Assembly (NCBI GenBank): GCA_947500545.1
Contig: CANMSO010000002.1
Span: 372,001-436,000, forward strand
DNA from: an uncultured Aquimarina sp.
GTDB taxonomy: Bacteria > Bacteroidota > Bacteroidia > Flavobacteriales > Flavobacteriaceae
Direction of reading: 5' to 3'
DNA: 64,000 nt
Under the pieces are notes generated by a model. It was not told the DNA's origin. It was given only the letters and a program-made list of their open reading frames with translations, and ran no database searches. Below, one piece after another: positions 56,601 through 63,964 of this stretch; positions within the stretch are counted from its first letter, which is position 1; each line of letters opens with the position of its first letter. The position numbers were made by a program, and so were the translations under genes.

Positions 56601-57709
56601 ACAGAGATGATCCATGTGTAGATACCGGTAATCCAGTTGAAACTCCGTACATCCCTGGTAGTGATCCATATTCGTTTTGGGCGACTGTAGCATTGCCGTC
56701 TTGGCATAAACAATTCAGAACTGCAGAAAAAAGAATTGCTTTTGAAAATTTTCTTTATAGAGAAACACCAGCCTTGATTGGATTAAATATTCTATGGTTA
56801 AGCCCACACGACCTTTGTAAGTTTGAAGATGTATTCAAAGAATGGCTTTCATGGATAAAAGAAGATCCTTCAGAAGGAAGATGCAGTTCTAGTAATCTGT
56901 CTCCTAATTGTGCGTTGTCTGATTGTATAGGGGATCTTGAATCAGAGTTACCTTGTGAATCGGCTTCTGAAGAAGAGGGAGATTGTAATTGTGATGATAA
57001 AGGAAGAATAGTGCTTCCAGAAGACAATATAGGAAGTATTTTCTGGGGAGATTGTTCACGAATTATAGGAATACCTCAGGAAGGGATAGTTACAAGTACT
57101 GTTGATGAATTAGGTGTAAAAGAGGTAAAACCTGATAGCAAACGTACAAAAGAGACAGCCAAACCCGTAACAGAAAAACCAAAAACTAAAACCTCTAAAA
57201 AAAGGACTACAGAGAAAAAAAGCAGCAAAACAACTAAAAAAGTTATAACGAAAAAAACAAAGGTTAAAGAAGCTTCTGAAGATGAGTTAACAACTATTCG
57301 AAAAAGAAAACCAAAATATCTGGCTAATGTAGAAGCTCTGGCAGATGATAGTATGAAAAATACTAAAAGCTATGAGAGAGTTCTATTTTTCCTTCAAAAT
57401 ACACCTACCATAGGAGAGTATAATAAGTTGGTTGACTTTTTTAATAGATATAGTCTTCAAAAAGATAATAATACGAAAAGCTTTATTGAGTTGCTAAAAA
57501 ATGCTACTTGGCACTTGTTGGACAAACTGGTACTAGAAGAGAAAGAAGAAATAAAAAAAGAAGAGATCGAGTCACTTGCTAAAAGGTTCAAAGCCTTAAA
57601 AAGCAAAGGATTGTCATTAAAAGAGCTTGATGCAACATGGGAAAGTGATAAACTTGGTTCTATGGCAAGTGATAGATCATTAAAACAAATCAAGAAACTA
57701 TTGAAGTAA
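50654..57709 (+). CDS. Giant eCIS baseplate protein with repeated YegP-like modules (Afp12-like)
   Basis: This is the largest protein in the window at 2351 aa. Residues 25-330 resemble the Afp12/gp7-like wedge (YLDFEILRREGLEHIGNLSG, TDHNVHDPGITILEVLVYAL, EVKGVRNAWLEPAQ, VILSIEGVRKIKNIHI). Residues about 560-1915 hold about 16 divergent copies of a beta-beta-alpha-type unit beginning Y/W-x-F/W-x-L and followed by an S-x-x-Y-x-[ST]-x-x-E-A helix, separated by spacers. Many units contain Cys. Residues about 2156-2205 are a Lys/Thr-rich linker (KRTKETAKPVTEKPKTKTSK), then a final helical segment. It starts 1 nt after the preceding giant gene, so the two are coupled. Function as outer baseplate cage is inferred. 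Confidence 0.82.
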   Translation: MAEIMNDSDSISVIKQNDPDIPEYLDFEILRREGLEHIGNLSGKIWTDHNVHDPGITILEVLVYALMDLGYKTNLPFQDLITPQNNTNEEDNFLTPLEALTINPVTITDYRKLLLEVKGVRNAWLEPAQEQGLLLDSQSQKLFCGGIFGERGNANTEKRRYGYQEIDLNGLYQVYIEEDSEVVNANLEDDVLSILAEHRNLCEDFVGIKTLTPYEIGVCVEAELHTGVNTEKVYVEIFETIKNYIQPKIKYYTLEELLDKGKAIDDIFAGRPYRKESFGFIDTEELESFDKREKIYLSDLYDVILSIEGVRKIKNIHIKKGIGNSNNSQDWEHTIPEDNVPVFSTEKTCIDLYNSQGVLTIDKPRIHRTFFTAKQFTMPADSLDAQLQSGNYREDLEEYYSIQNDFPVVYGIGEDGLPDRSSLLRKTQALQLKGYLMFYDQILANYTSQLAHIRSLFSLKPEDERTIEEKRTYFTQIPESVPGLDDLLRFYGQNESMSGTSLLAVPVANNMQWSNALKKLQNNAGAELTIGNYCNDKVRLIDVFSFSSTGIRAIYINQLIDSFSNENYTIEIIKDRRGYFFVIQASLPNDILLVGIKRYTTMSEARKEAKNLAFIATMSQSYSQITNSSDTELPDQHFFDITHSPLSYIDLIQGLTEDKNEYVIRRKQLLDHLLARFGEEFTDYTILQFQNQVDTEKFKEDEIDKQSKYVSKFAEVSRNRGKAFNYLEPSWNTPNVSGLEKRLVLLSGMDNYERRNLCNFEVTPSFRILLRDWSGNALFRSNTGYETKEELYNVARKIIPQLRNPEKYRLLQKSMNGFDTEVIRRIFSEKPGEDNIIITKYYYYQQLKKVEGEVAVVSKSQKMRSEKMGIEKREDFITTINEQTLVAPLQEKNEYRLLPLSIHNCYLNVNALPCDIETLITWKWHLQEKGVKEKKSSDLVFDTDNQAWEHMVKENRLDNYLTTHDVAHKWKLRLNDDISIEGLDCYPDAYKSVAAWRQAKMLGNSEKNFSVENKGESIIISLKNEKGNVIAVSNEFDSGKNDVKTVLENCVSLFGNRNTKPDYINENRKYGFQILGKDNTPVFVSYCVYDSEKEALQQIDTVFKLGENKKSYLLSGDQGNPEYNFILRDKYESFLALPPDHFETATDRTKALNAMMRYFKNSELPVYVKEEPRRYVWSLLREGRKVLNSTSEFSSKSKAQADFDKIIAQEAVKENNTICKPYLYDFSVIPMPAQYKFVYGNSDAQNKLDPVFLSTSAFRTYDQASDAYEGFMKQLPGLKLKVSPKNDQDFGLYASDSNTPIAGRYSKDKPSLSKAQNIVNYISKVYNNDLSPKENFVKQGMIENEKGLYEWRFLKKNTPLVTSPYRCDNEALTENFKSIVCDITPPVNLKECPKRSVVICPEGDPNKYHYKIEFSDDQGNEFALISYKGYNSEQEAEEAWQKEWLDIIDIATNPEEYNSSGKINIEETYFDPESRSCEKASFIAVIPKRIRDEVEAQGKDLEDYYTRLADIFPIYKVANDDESDIKYSYRVVVPQSDLVPKECENEDITNLHLGTLLWQSENYYDDSQKAIDAYQYFYSLAGVSSNCRIFCEKGKFYIGVIEVLAESSRDFQDDKLAWDDDYLTNDKDDCENCVPGGVREFIYAAEEDKNYVPVYNNDCWRFKVVSPSYFVADHSCYYNSKALRDREMNNWISWLQNLDWHQYIIWRPIEGGIPRRGTEFFSKFEYNIYLSQRLCDLVFTCRDNILKCKEREEAQIVDEVQASLKQKYQDDHAMLSLIDNPKAKYKDLQDLIKYFPVYKTDQGYRFRLYFPDNDNETTPNGLQPCGCEEETNTEKFCNEPYPFISSNYYKCCAEALNAFIEFCEIIRNESYTAECTSKTEYGPYSFQIINKEKELAYHPQQYETFQEVKDVIEITKLNVNDVGMHLLEHILLRPKSFSDCGYGDNDYGGEGEYYGEGNYNITNCLLPVCAEPECEIKWRPDQDRDDPCVDTGNPVETPYIPGSDPYSFWATVALPSWHKQFRTAEKRIAFENFLYRETPALIGLNILWLSPHDLCKFEDVFKEWLSWIKEDPSEGRCSSSNLSPNCALSDCIGDLESELPCESASEEEGDCNCDDKGRIVLPEDNIGSIFWGDCSRIIGIPQEGIVTSTVDELGVKEVKPDSKRTKETAKPVTEKPKTKTSKKRTTEKKSSKTTKKVITKKTKVKEASEDELTTIRKRKPKYLANVEALADDSMKNTKSYERVLFFLQNTPTIGEYNKLVDFFNRYSLQKDNNTKSFIELLKNATWHLLDKLVLEEKEEIKKEEIESLAKRFKALKSKGLSLKELDATWESDKLGSMASDRSLKQIKKLLK

Positions 57710-57713
57710 GTTT

Positions 57714-59462
57714 ATGACTCAGGAACATCTTATAGGAAAACAAATTCTACAATTAGAAGTTGATTCTTCAAAAGATGCCTATGCCATTCAACAAAAATTG
57801 AGTCAATTGGTATGGAAGGAGCTATTGCCGGCATTAGAAAATCTTTTTGACAATCTGGTTCATAAGGATTTGATGATACGATTGGATATAGTTGAAATCG
57901 ATATTGGCAATATTAACCTAGATTCTGGTAATACAAATGAAATAGTAAACAGAATAATAAAGCTTTTAAAAGAAACTCTCGAGGATAAGTTAAGAAGTAT
58001 AAATAATCGAGAAATTATAAAAAGAACAATAGGAAAAGATCAATTTAATAAGGGACTTTATACAAAACAGAGTACTTTTTCTGGGGATGTAAATCAAAAC
58101 TCTGAAAGAATCAACCAGAATGAAAATGGATATGCTAAAAGCACAGATAGGAAAGAGGACGTTATAGTTCCAGATGAAGTAGGCCAATCACGCAGACGAT
58201 ATTATTTTGATGCCTGGTTATATTGGCTCCAAAAAGGAGTATTACCTTCTTACGTTATTACACCAGATGACAATTGGATAAAACTTGTTTTGGAAACCCT
58301 AGGAGTGGATTTGAATGCCGTTACTATTTTAGAAAATAAACTCAAAAGGCATCCAATAGCAATACAAAGGTTGGTGTTGCAACACTCAGCACAAGATCTA
58401 AAATCAATTGTTGAACTGTACACAGGGTTCTCTCAAACTAATATATTAGAGCTTCTTAAAGAATTAAAATCAATACACAAAGAACAAGATGATGTTGATA
58501 CACTATCAATATCGTCTAGAAACCTGGAAGTCGAAATTTGGAAACAAATTTTTGAAATTGTTATTTTAGATAGACAAAAGTTGGATAGTATAGTGCTTGG
58601 GAGAAAGGTGATTAATAATGCCATCCTGACCAAGGCAATTTATGGATCTGAAATAAGAAAAATAGTAAGATACATTGTAGCTAGAAATAGCCCTAAAGAT
58701 TACCCCATCTTGATCGAAGTTTTAAACGATACGGCTTTGATTAATCAAATAAACAGCATAGAAGAATCTATATCTGTTGACTCTTCTCCTGAAGTTAAGG
58801 AGGAAAATCCAAAGACAAAAACAAGAGTTGAAGAAGAGATAAAATCTTCCAAAGAAATATCTAAAGAGGATACATTAGAAAACGAGCTAATAAATAAGGA
58901 TAGTGCAGAGGAATTGAAGTCCAAAAAGCAAGAGGTTGAATTTGAAAAAGAGGAATTAGAATCACCTCAATTTTTTAATAATGCAGGCGTAGTTTTACTA
59001 CATCCGTTTTTAAGCTCTTTTTTTAATAAGCTTGGCTTATTAAAAGGAAATGATTTTGTGGATTTTAAGGCTAAGAGCAAGGCTATAGTTTTATTACATT
59101 TTTTGGCTACAGGACAAGAAAAACCTATGGAATATGAAATGGTATTGCCAAAATTTCTTTGTGAAATGGAAGCAAATATGCCTGTAGATCATACCATACA
59201 GATATCCAAAGAAGAAAAAGAGGAAGCAAATAATGTTTTGCAAGCTGTCATATCACATTGGGGAGCATTGGGAGATGTGTCTTCAGAAGGTCTTAGAGAA
59301 GGCTTTCTTATGCGAGATGGAAAGCTGGAAAAAGAACAAACTGGTTGGAAACTGTTTATTGAGCAAAAAACCATGGACATTTTGTTGGATAAACTTCCAT
59401 GGAATTTAAGCTTGATAAAACTACCCTGGATGAAAGAAATACTTAAAGTTGAATGGAGATAA
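57714..59462 (+). CDS. eCIS tape measure protein (CIS_TMP, Afp14-like)
   Basis: The 582-aa protein matches the contractile injection system tape measure family. The N-terminus is LIGKQILQLEVDSSKDAYAI, KELLPALENLFDNLVHKDLM, RLDIVEIDIGNI. The C-terminus is FFNNAGVVLLHPFLSSFFNK, DFKAKSKAIVLLHFLATGQE, VLPKFLCEMEANMPVDHTI, IEQKTMDILLDKLPWNLSLI. The family sets tube length by template and sits in the lumen at the start of assembly. Between the two conserved ends is a hydrophilic, charged linker (about 355-415, KEENPKTKTRVEEEIKSSKE). Its start is 4 nt after the giant gene's stop. The usual AAA+ ATPase gene (afp15) is not visible next to it. Confidence 0.9.
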   Translation: MTQEHLIGKQILQLEVDSSKDAYAIQQKLSQLVWKELLPALENLFDNLVHKDLMIRLDIVEIDIGNINLDSGNTNEIVNRIIKLLKETLEDKLRSINNREIIKRTIGKDQFNKGLYTKQSTFSGDVNQNSERINQNENGYAKSTDRKEDVIVPDEVGQSRRRYYFDAWLYWLQKGVLPSYVITPDDNWIKLVLETLGVDLNAVTILENKLKRHPIAIQRLVLQHSAQDLKSIVELYTGFSQTNILELLKELKSIHKEQDDVDTLSISSRNLEVEIWKQIFEIVILDRQKLDSIVLGRKVINNAILTKAIYGSEIRKIVRYIVARNSPKDYPILIEVLNDTALINQINSIEESISVDSSPEVKEENPKTKTRVEEEIKSSKEISKEDTLENELINKDSAEELKSKKQEVEFEKEELESPQFFNNAGVVLLHPFLSSFFNKLGLLKGNDFVDFKAKSKAIVLLHFLATGQEKPMEYEMVLPKFLCEMEANMPVDHTIQISKEEKEEANNVLQAVISHWGALGDVSSEGLREGFLMRDGKLEKEQTGWKLFIEQKTMDILLDKLPWNLSLIKLPWMKEILKVEWR

Positions 59463-59478
59463 AATAGTGTACCATTAA

Positions 59479-60180
59479 GTGAGATTAACAAAAAAAAGAA
59501 AAAACCATAGCGCCCTTAGTTTAGTCCAGGCTAAGCAAGAACCGTTCTTTTCAAAAGAACGGAAAGGGAGTCTTTTTTCTGAATCAAAAGAAAATACTTC
59601 GCCTTTTTTTACGTCTAATATTGATAATACACTTCAAAAAAAAGATAACCTATCCCAAAATATAATTCAACGTCAAGACGAGCCTGATCAGACAGTAACA
59701 AGAGATAGAAGAGGACAAGGCGGATCAAGGTCAGAAAGAGGCTCTTCAAGAGCCAATAGATGTTATACTAATCCAGAATCCCCCGATTTTAGATGCCTTG
59801 CCTATGCTCTAAAACTAGATATCGATGAGAATTTATGGAATAATGCACATCATTTTTATAGAATAGCGTCATTATATCCAAATAATAATGAACTCATGTG
59901 GAACACATTTTTAAGATATGGATTGGGTATTAACCTTTTACAAACAAGCTTTGGGTTTCTGGGAGCCAACGAGACACTTGGCACAGCTCTTTCGTATGGT
60001 ACCGGTATAGGCCTAAAGTCTTATGAGTTTTTTCAAAATGGACAATTACAACTTGATATACCAATACCTCTTAGGCGAGGTATTAATCTTGATTTACAGT
60101 TTGATTTAAATGCCAATCCTGATAATTTAAGAGAGATTAGAGGAGTTAGCGGGGGAGTTGGATTTTCAGGACATTTTTAG
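59479..60180 (+). CDS. Putative eCIS cargo protein with shared N-terminal signature
   Basis: The 233-aa protein starts at GTG (59479). Its first 44 residues carry KQEPFFSKE (19-27) and SPFF (41-44), matching the next gene's product at exactly the same positions. A polar, Arg-rich stretch follows (RDRRGQGGSRSERGSSRANR). The C-terminal 130 residues have a beta-strand-rich Gly/aromatic pattern (MWNTFLRYGLGINLLQTSFG, LQLDIPIPLRRGINLDLQFD) and end GVGFSGHF with terminal Phe. I recognise no catalytic family. The shared N-terminus and location beside the tape measure gene suggest an effector or lumen cargo (inference). It has no signal peptide. Confidence 0.7.
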   Translation: MRLTKKRKNHSALSLVQAKQEPFFSKERKGSLFSESKENTSPFFTSNIDNTLQKKDNLSQNIIQRQDEPDQTVTRDRRGQGGSRSERGSSRANRCYTNPESPDFRCLAYALKLDIDENLWNNAHHFYRIASLYPNNNELMWNTFLRYGLGINLLQTSFGFLGANETLGTALSYGTGIGLKSYEFFQNGQLQLDIPIPLRRGINLDLQFDLNANPDNLREIRGVSGGVGFSGHF

Positions 60181-60228
60181 AACAGTTAAATAGTAAGAAA
60201 AATAAATTCAAATAAGGATTGAAATAGA

Positions 60229-63200
60229 TTGAAAGTAGACGAGACACAAAAAAGCACTGCTTCTAATAGTGAAATACAAATGAAGCAAGAACCTTTCTTT
60301 TCAAAAGAAGGGGAGGGAGGCTTTTTTTCTAAATCCAGCAAGTCTCAATCACCATTCTTCAATCCGGCTACAATCCAACCTAAGCTCACTATTGGTAAAC
60401 CTAATGATAAATATGAGGTAGAAGCAGATACTATGGCAGATAAAGTGGTTCAGAGGTTGAGCAATCCTTCAATAATAAATAGAACTACACCACATACAAG
60501 TAATAGGACATCTATACAAACTAAATGTAGTGAATGTGGAGAGGAAGAAAAGCTGCAAAAAAAAGATGATGAGGTTTCGGAAAGTGTTGTAGAACTACAA
60601 CGCAAACCAATCTTTGAAAGTAATGCTGAAGATCCCGAAAATAACCTGCAAACAAAATCATTATCCGGTTCAATAGTACAAACAAAATGTTCCTCGTGCC
60701 AGGAGAAAGAAAAACTTCAGAAAAAAGAGGAGGACGCTTCAGAATTTGAAGAAAATATTCAAGCAAAATCAGAAATCTCTCAAAGTGAACCACCTCCAGA
60801 TTTACAAAGCCGTTTAAATTCAAACAAAGATGGAGGTAGCCCATTATCTTCAGATATGCAATCTTCAATGGGATCTGCTTTTGGAGCAGATTTTAGTAGT
60901 GTAAGAATACATACAGGAGGTGAGGCTGTACAAATGAACAAACAGTTAAATGCTCAGGCATTTACTCATGGTAGTGATATTTATTTTAATCAAGGTAAGT
61001 ATGATACTAATTCAAGCTCAGGAAAACATTTACTGGCACATGAACTAACGCATACGATACAGCAAGGCAAAGTACTTAATAGAAAAATTATCCAGAAAAA
61101 TCAAGGAAAGGAAAAAGTTAAGTATGCTTACAGAGGTGTGAAAGTCCCTGTAAGCAAGATGATGGGGAGAAAAGAGTTTATAGTGCATTACTTAATGGCA
61201 GAGTATGAATATTCTAAAGAAGAAGCTAAAGAGGTGTTCGCGCGCGAGCCTGAACGTTTTGTAGGACCATGGGTTATCACCAAAGAGGATTTAGAACGAA
61301 CATATGTTATTGTAAAAAAAGGAGTTCCGGTTACTGAATTAATAGAAAAAACCGAGAGTAAAACAATTTCAGAACCTCGGTTACCTAACGGAAGACGTGA
61401 AGGATATGCGGCTAGAAAAAAAGAGTTCGACGGTCTTTCTTCAAAAGAAAAAGAACGAATTAATAAAGAAGCAAATCGGCGCTATTGGGATAGAACCAAG
61501 ACTGAAAAAGGAGAAAAAATCAAAAAAGGAGAAGTCGGTAATTCTGAGGTTTGGCTAGATATTAGAGATGAAGTTATAGCGCAACAAAGTTTTATTAAAA
61601 ACCTTCCAGAAAAAGCAAAGAAGTTTTTTAGGGGAGATAAAGGAGGGGTGAAAATTACCGCGCAAGATTATGAACAGGTAACCCGAATCGCAAATAGAAT
61701 ATTATTATCGCTTACAGATAAGGAAGTTGATGAGTATATGGCTGCCAATCCTAAGCCTGCAGAAAGCTTGGATCAGTTCGAAAAGGCAATAGAAGCCTTT
61801 ATAAAACTGAAGAGAGCGATAAAAGATGACCCAAAAGGTAAAGGGGATGATCCAGGAGGCCCCAAAACAGATGATGATGATCCAAAAGGCAAAGGGGATG
61901 ATCCAGGTTCTAAAACTGATGACGATAACAAAGGCAAAGGTAAAGGAGATGACAATGGAGAAGAAGATGATGAAAAGAAAAAATCTGGTAGTAAATATGG
62001 TGTAGGATTATGGGATTTAGGCCTTCCGCAGGAGATAATTGATGTTCTAGAAGGGGCTTTAGAGCTTTTAGGAGATGAAGAAGAAATGATGGCAATTAGT
62101 GAGACACTGCGATCATTAAAAGATCTGTCTAAGCATTTGGATACCATAAAACTTTGGTTTGAAGATCCTTCAAAATTGATTCCAGTAGTACTTGGTTTGC
62201 AAAGTGGTGATAATAGCGCAATAGAGGCCGTTGAGAAATGGGTAAATAAACCAGCAAAAAAGAAAAAACCTAAATCTAAAAAGGGTAAAAATAGATTGGT
62301 GAAATTGGCTAAAAAACTAATCTCATTGGTTGAGAAACTTAGAAAAATCCTGAAACCAATTTTTATGGTCAGAGGGGATTTTGTGAATGTGTTTGCTAGT
62401 GTAGCGGGCTTAATTCAAGCGGTGCCTATGTCCAGTTTCTTAATGGAAAAAATTGAGAAAGGTGAATCCCTTGAGGAAACATTGGTAAGAGATTTTACAG
62501 ATGGTTTAATTTCAAGAGTACAGATAGAGTTAGATGGTATACGAAAGATGTTTGCGCTAACTCCAGAGTCATTTGATGATACTGATTTTGTATCCTATGA
62601 GGATTTAGCAGGAGCTATTACTCATGCTGTCATTAACAATATAAAGCACCCTGTAGTTAAAGCGGCTAGTTATATACCCGGATTAGAGGAGGCAATTGCC
62701 GATAATGTAGTGGCCAAACTAATTCCAAAATCGACATTAGATGCTATTAATGGAGCAATTAAGGATATCGTAGGACCTAATGTTGCTGCAGTTTCTACTG
62801 CAGTCGGATCAGACCTCGGAAAATTATTAGATGAAGTAGAACAGCCGTTGACTACTTCTTTAAAGGATGAAATTCCGAAATTGATACAAAAGGATAGTGA
62901 AGAAAAACACCATACCCAAGATACAAATATAGCAAAAGGTGCTGCAGAAAATCATGTTAATAAATCTCAAGGAAAACCTTTACCGGCCTCAACAAGAGAA
63001 CAGATGGAGACGAGTTTTCAGCAAGACTTTTCTAAAGTGCGTATCCATGATAATCCAGAATCTCATCAAGCCAGTGAGTCCTTAAGAGCAAATGCCTTTA
63101 CCATGGGTAATGATGTGTTCTTTGGAGAGGATAAGTTTAGACCTGAGCAAAAAGATGGTCAACGATTAATCGCTCATGAGTTAACTCATACTGTACAACA

Positions 63201-63963
63201 GTCTAATGGTTATCAAGCGGGAGTCGTTCAACGGGATTATAAGGAATATCTTGATAGCTTGAAAGGGCTTTTAAGTAAAAATGTACTGGCAGGTCTGAAA
63301 CCTGGAAAAGCACCTGATCCCAAGGTTCAAAAAGAGGCAGAAAGAATAGCAGATGTTATTCAGAAAGTTGCTGGCGGAAAAGGAAACAAGGGAAAAGGAG
63401 TTAAAATAAAGAAAAAAGGGAATTCCTTCACTTTTCAATACAAATCAACCATTGAAAAAGGATATGAGTTTTATAAAAAGAAAAAAGGTATTCCTACCAG
63501 GGTTAGACGAAGAAGAAAATATAGTAATTTATTACCAGCGCTTACCATTAAAAAGGGAAGAATAAAACTAAGAGCGCTAGAAAAACCAGGTAGCCTAAAT
63601 GATGCAGCTAGAAGTGCCTTAAGAAGAAGTTTGATAATGGCAGGGCAATGCACAAAAGCAAGTACTAAACAGGCACATCATGTGGTACCATTAGAGCTTA
63701 GGAATATGAATATCATAACAATTGCCGAAAAAAATGGCTGGAAATTTAATGGTGTAGATAATGGTGTCTGTCTTGGTAAAAGTGTGCATAGCGGGTCTCA
63801 CTCTAAATATACGAAGGCAGTACGAGAGGATATCTTAACAATTCAGCGTAAGCTCAAAAAGGCCAATAAAAAACTGGATTGGGCGAATATTAAAGGTCCA
63901 TTGACCAAACTATTAAGTGGATTAAAATCAGATCTAAAAAAGAGAAGAAAAAAATTAAAATAA
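60229..63963 (+). CDS. eCIS-core (DUF4157) toxin effector with C-terminal AHH nuclease domain
   Basis: The 1244-aa protein starts at TTG (60229). In order it has: the N-terminal signature KQEPFFSKE (19-27) and SPFF (41-44); two CxxC repeats (QTKCSECGEEEKLQKK at 98-112 and QTKCSSCQEKEKLQKK at 152-166); eCIS-core domain 1 (about 205-285) with HELTH at 271-275; a unique helical region; an acidic Asp/Gly/Lys repeat (533-575); further helices; eCIS-core domain 2 (about 910-1000) with HELTH at 983-987; and a C-terminal AHH-type nuclease-like domain (His1150, His1151 in QAHHVVPLE, plus His1187 and His1191). The HExxH motifs look like zinc peptidase sites. The architecture implies a translocated toxin. 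The TTG start is supported by the aligned signature in the preceding gene; an ATG at 60280 would place the signature at the very N-terminus. Confidence 0.85.
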   Translation: MKVDETQKSTASNSEIQMKQEPFFSKEGEGGFFSKSSKSQSPFFNPATIQPKLTIGKPNDKYEVEADTMADKVVQRLSNPSIINRTTPHTSNRTSIQTKCSECGEEEKLQKKDDEVSESVVELQRKPIFESNAEDPENNLQTKSLSGSIVQTKCSSCQEKEKLQKKEEDASEFEENIQAKSEISQSEPPPDLQSRLNSNKDGGSPLSSDMQSSMGSAFGADFSSVRIHTGGEAVQMNKQLNAQAFTHGSDIYFNQGKYDTNSSSGKHLLAHELTHTIQQGKVLNRKIIQKNQGKEKVKYAYRGVKVPVSKMMGRKEFIVHYLMAEYEYSKEEAKEVFAREPERFVGPWVITKEDLERTYVIVKKGVPVTELIEKTESKTISEPRLPNGRREGYAARKKEFDGLSSKEKERINKEANRRYWDRTKTEKGEKIKKGEVGNSEVWLDIRDEVIAQQSFIKNLPEKAKKFFRGDKGGVKITAQDYEQVTRIANRILLSLTDKEVDEYMAANPKPAESLDQFEKAIEAFIKLKRAIKDDPKGKGDDPGGPKTDDDDPKGKGDDPGSKTDDDNKGKGKGDDNGEEDDEKKKSGSKYGVGLWDLGLPQEIIDVLEGALELLGDEEEMMAISETLRSLKDLSKHLDTIKLWFEDPSKLIPVVLGLQSGDNSAIEAVEKWVNKPAKKKKPKSKKGKNRLVKLAKKLISLVEKLRKILKPIFMVRGDFVNVFASVAGLIQAVPMSSFLMEKIEKGESLEETLVRDFTDGLISRVQIELDGIRKMFALTPESFDDTDFVSYEDLAGAITHAVINNIKHPVVKAASYIPGLEEAIADNVVAKLIPKSTLDAINGAIKDIVGPNVAAVSTAVGSDLGKLLDEVEQPLTTSLKDEIPKLIQKDSEEKHHTQDTNIAKGAAENHVNKSQGKPLPASTREQMETSFQQDFSKVRIHDNPESHQASESLRANAFTMGNDVFFGEDKFRPEQKDGQRLIAHELTHTVQQSNGYQAGVVQRDYKEYLDSLKGLLSKNVLAGLKPGKAPDPKVQKEAERIADVIQKVAGGKGNKGKGVKIKKKGNSFTFQYKSTIEKGYEFYKKKKGIPTRVRRRRKYSNLLPALTIKKGRIKLRALEKPGSLNDAARSALRRSLIMAGQCTKASTKQAHHVVPLELRNMNIITIAEKNGWKFNGVDNGVCLGKSVHSGSHSKYTKAVREDILTIQRKLKKANKKLDWANIKGPLTKLLSGLKSDLKKRRKKLK
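61825..61953 (+). repeat. Tandem DDPKGKGDDPG-type coding repeat
   Basis: Three imperfect copies of a unit encoding DDPKGKGDDPG-KTDD lie inside the toxin gene (residues about 533-575). It is probably a flexible linker and a site of replication slippage. Confidence 0.75.
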
Positions 63964-63964
63964 T

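Noticed and set aside
59542..59562. Perfect 21-nt palindrome CCGTTCTTTT-C-AAAAGAACGG inside the first cargo gene
   Set aside because: It arises from the codons of the conserved PFFSKE motif, and the copy in the next gene is imperfect, so it is best explained by the shared protein signature.
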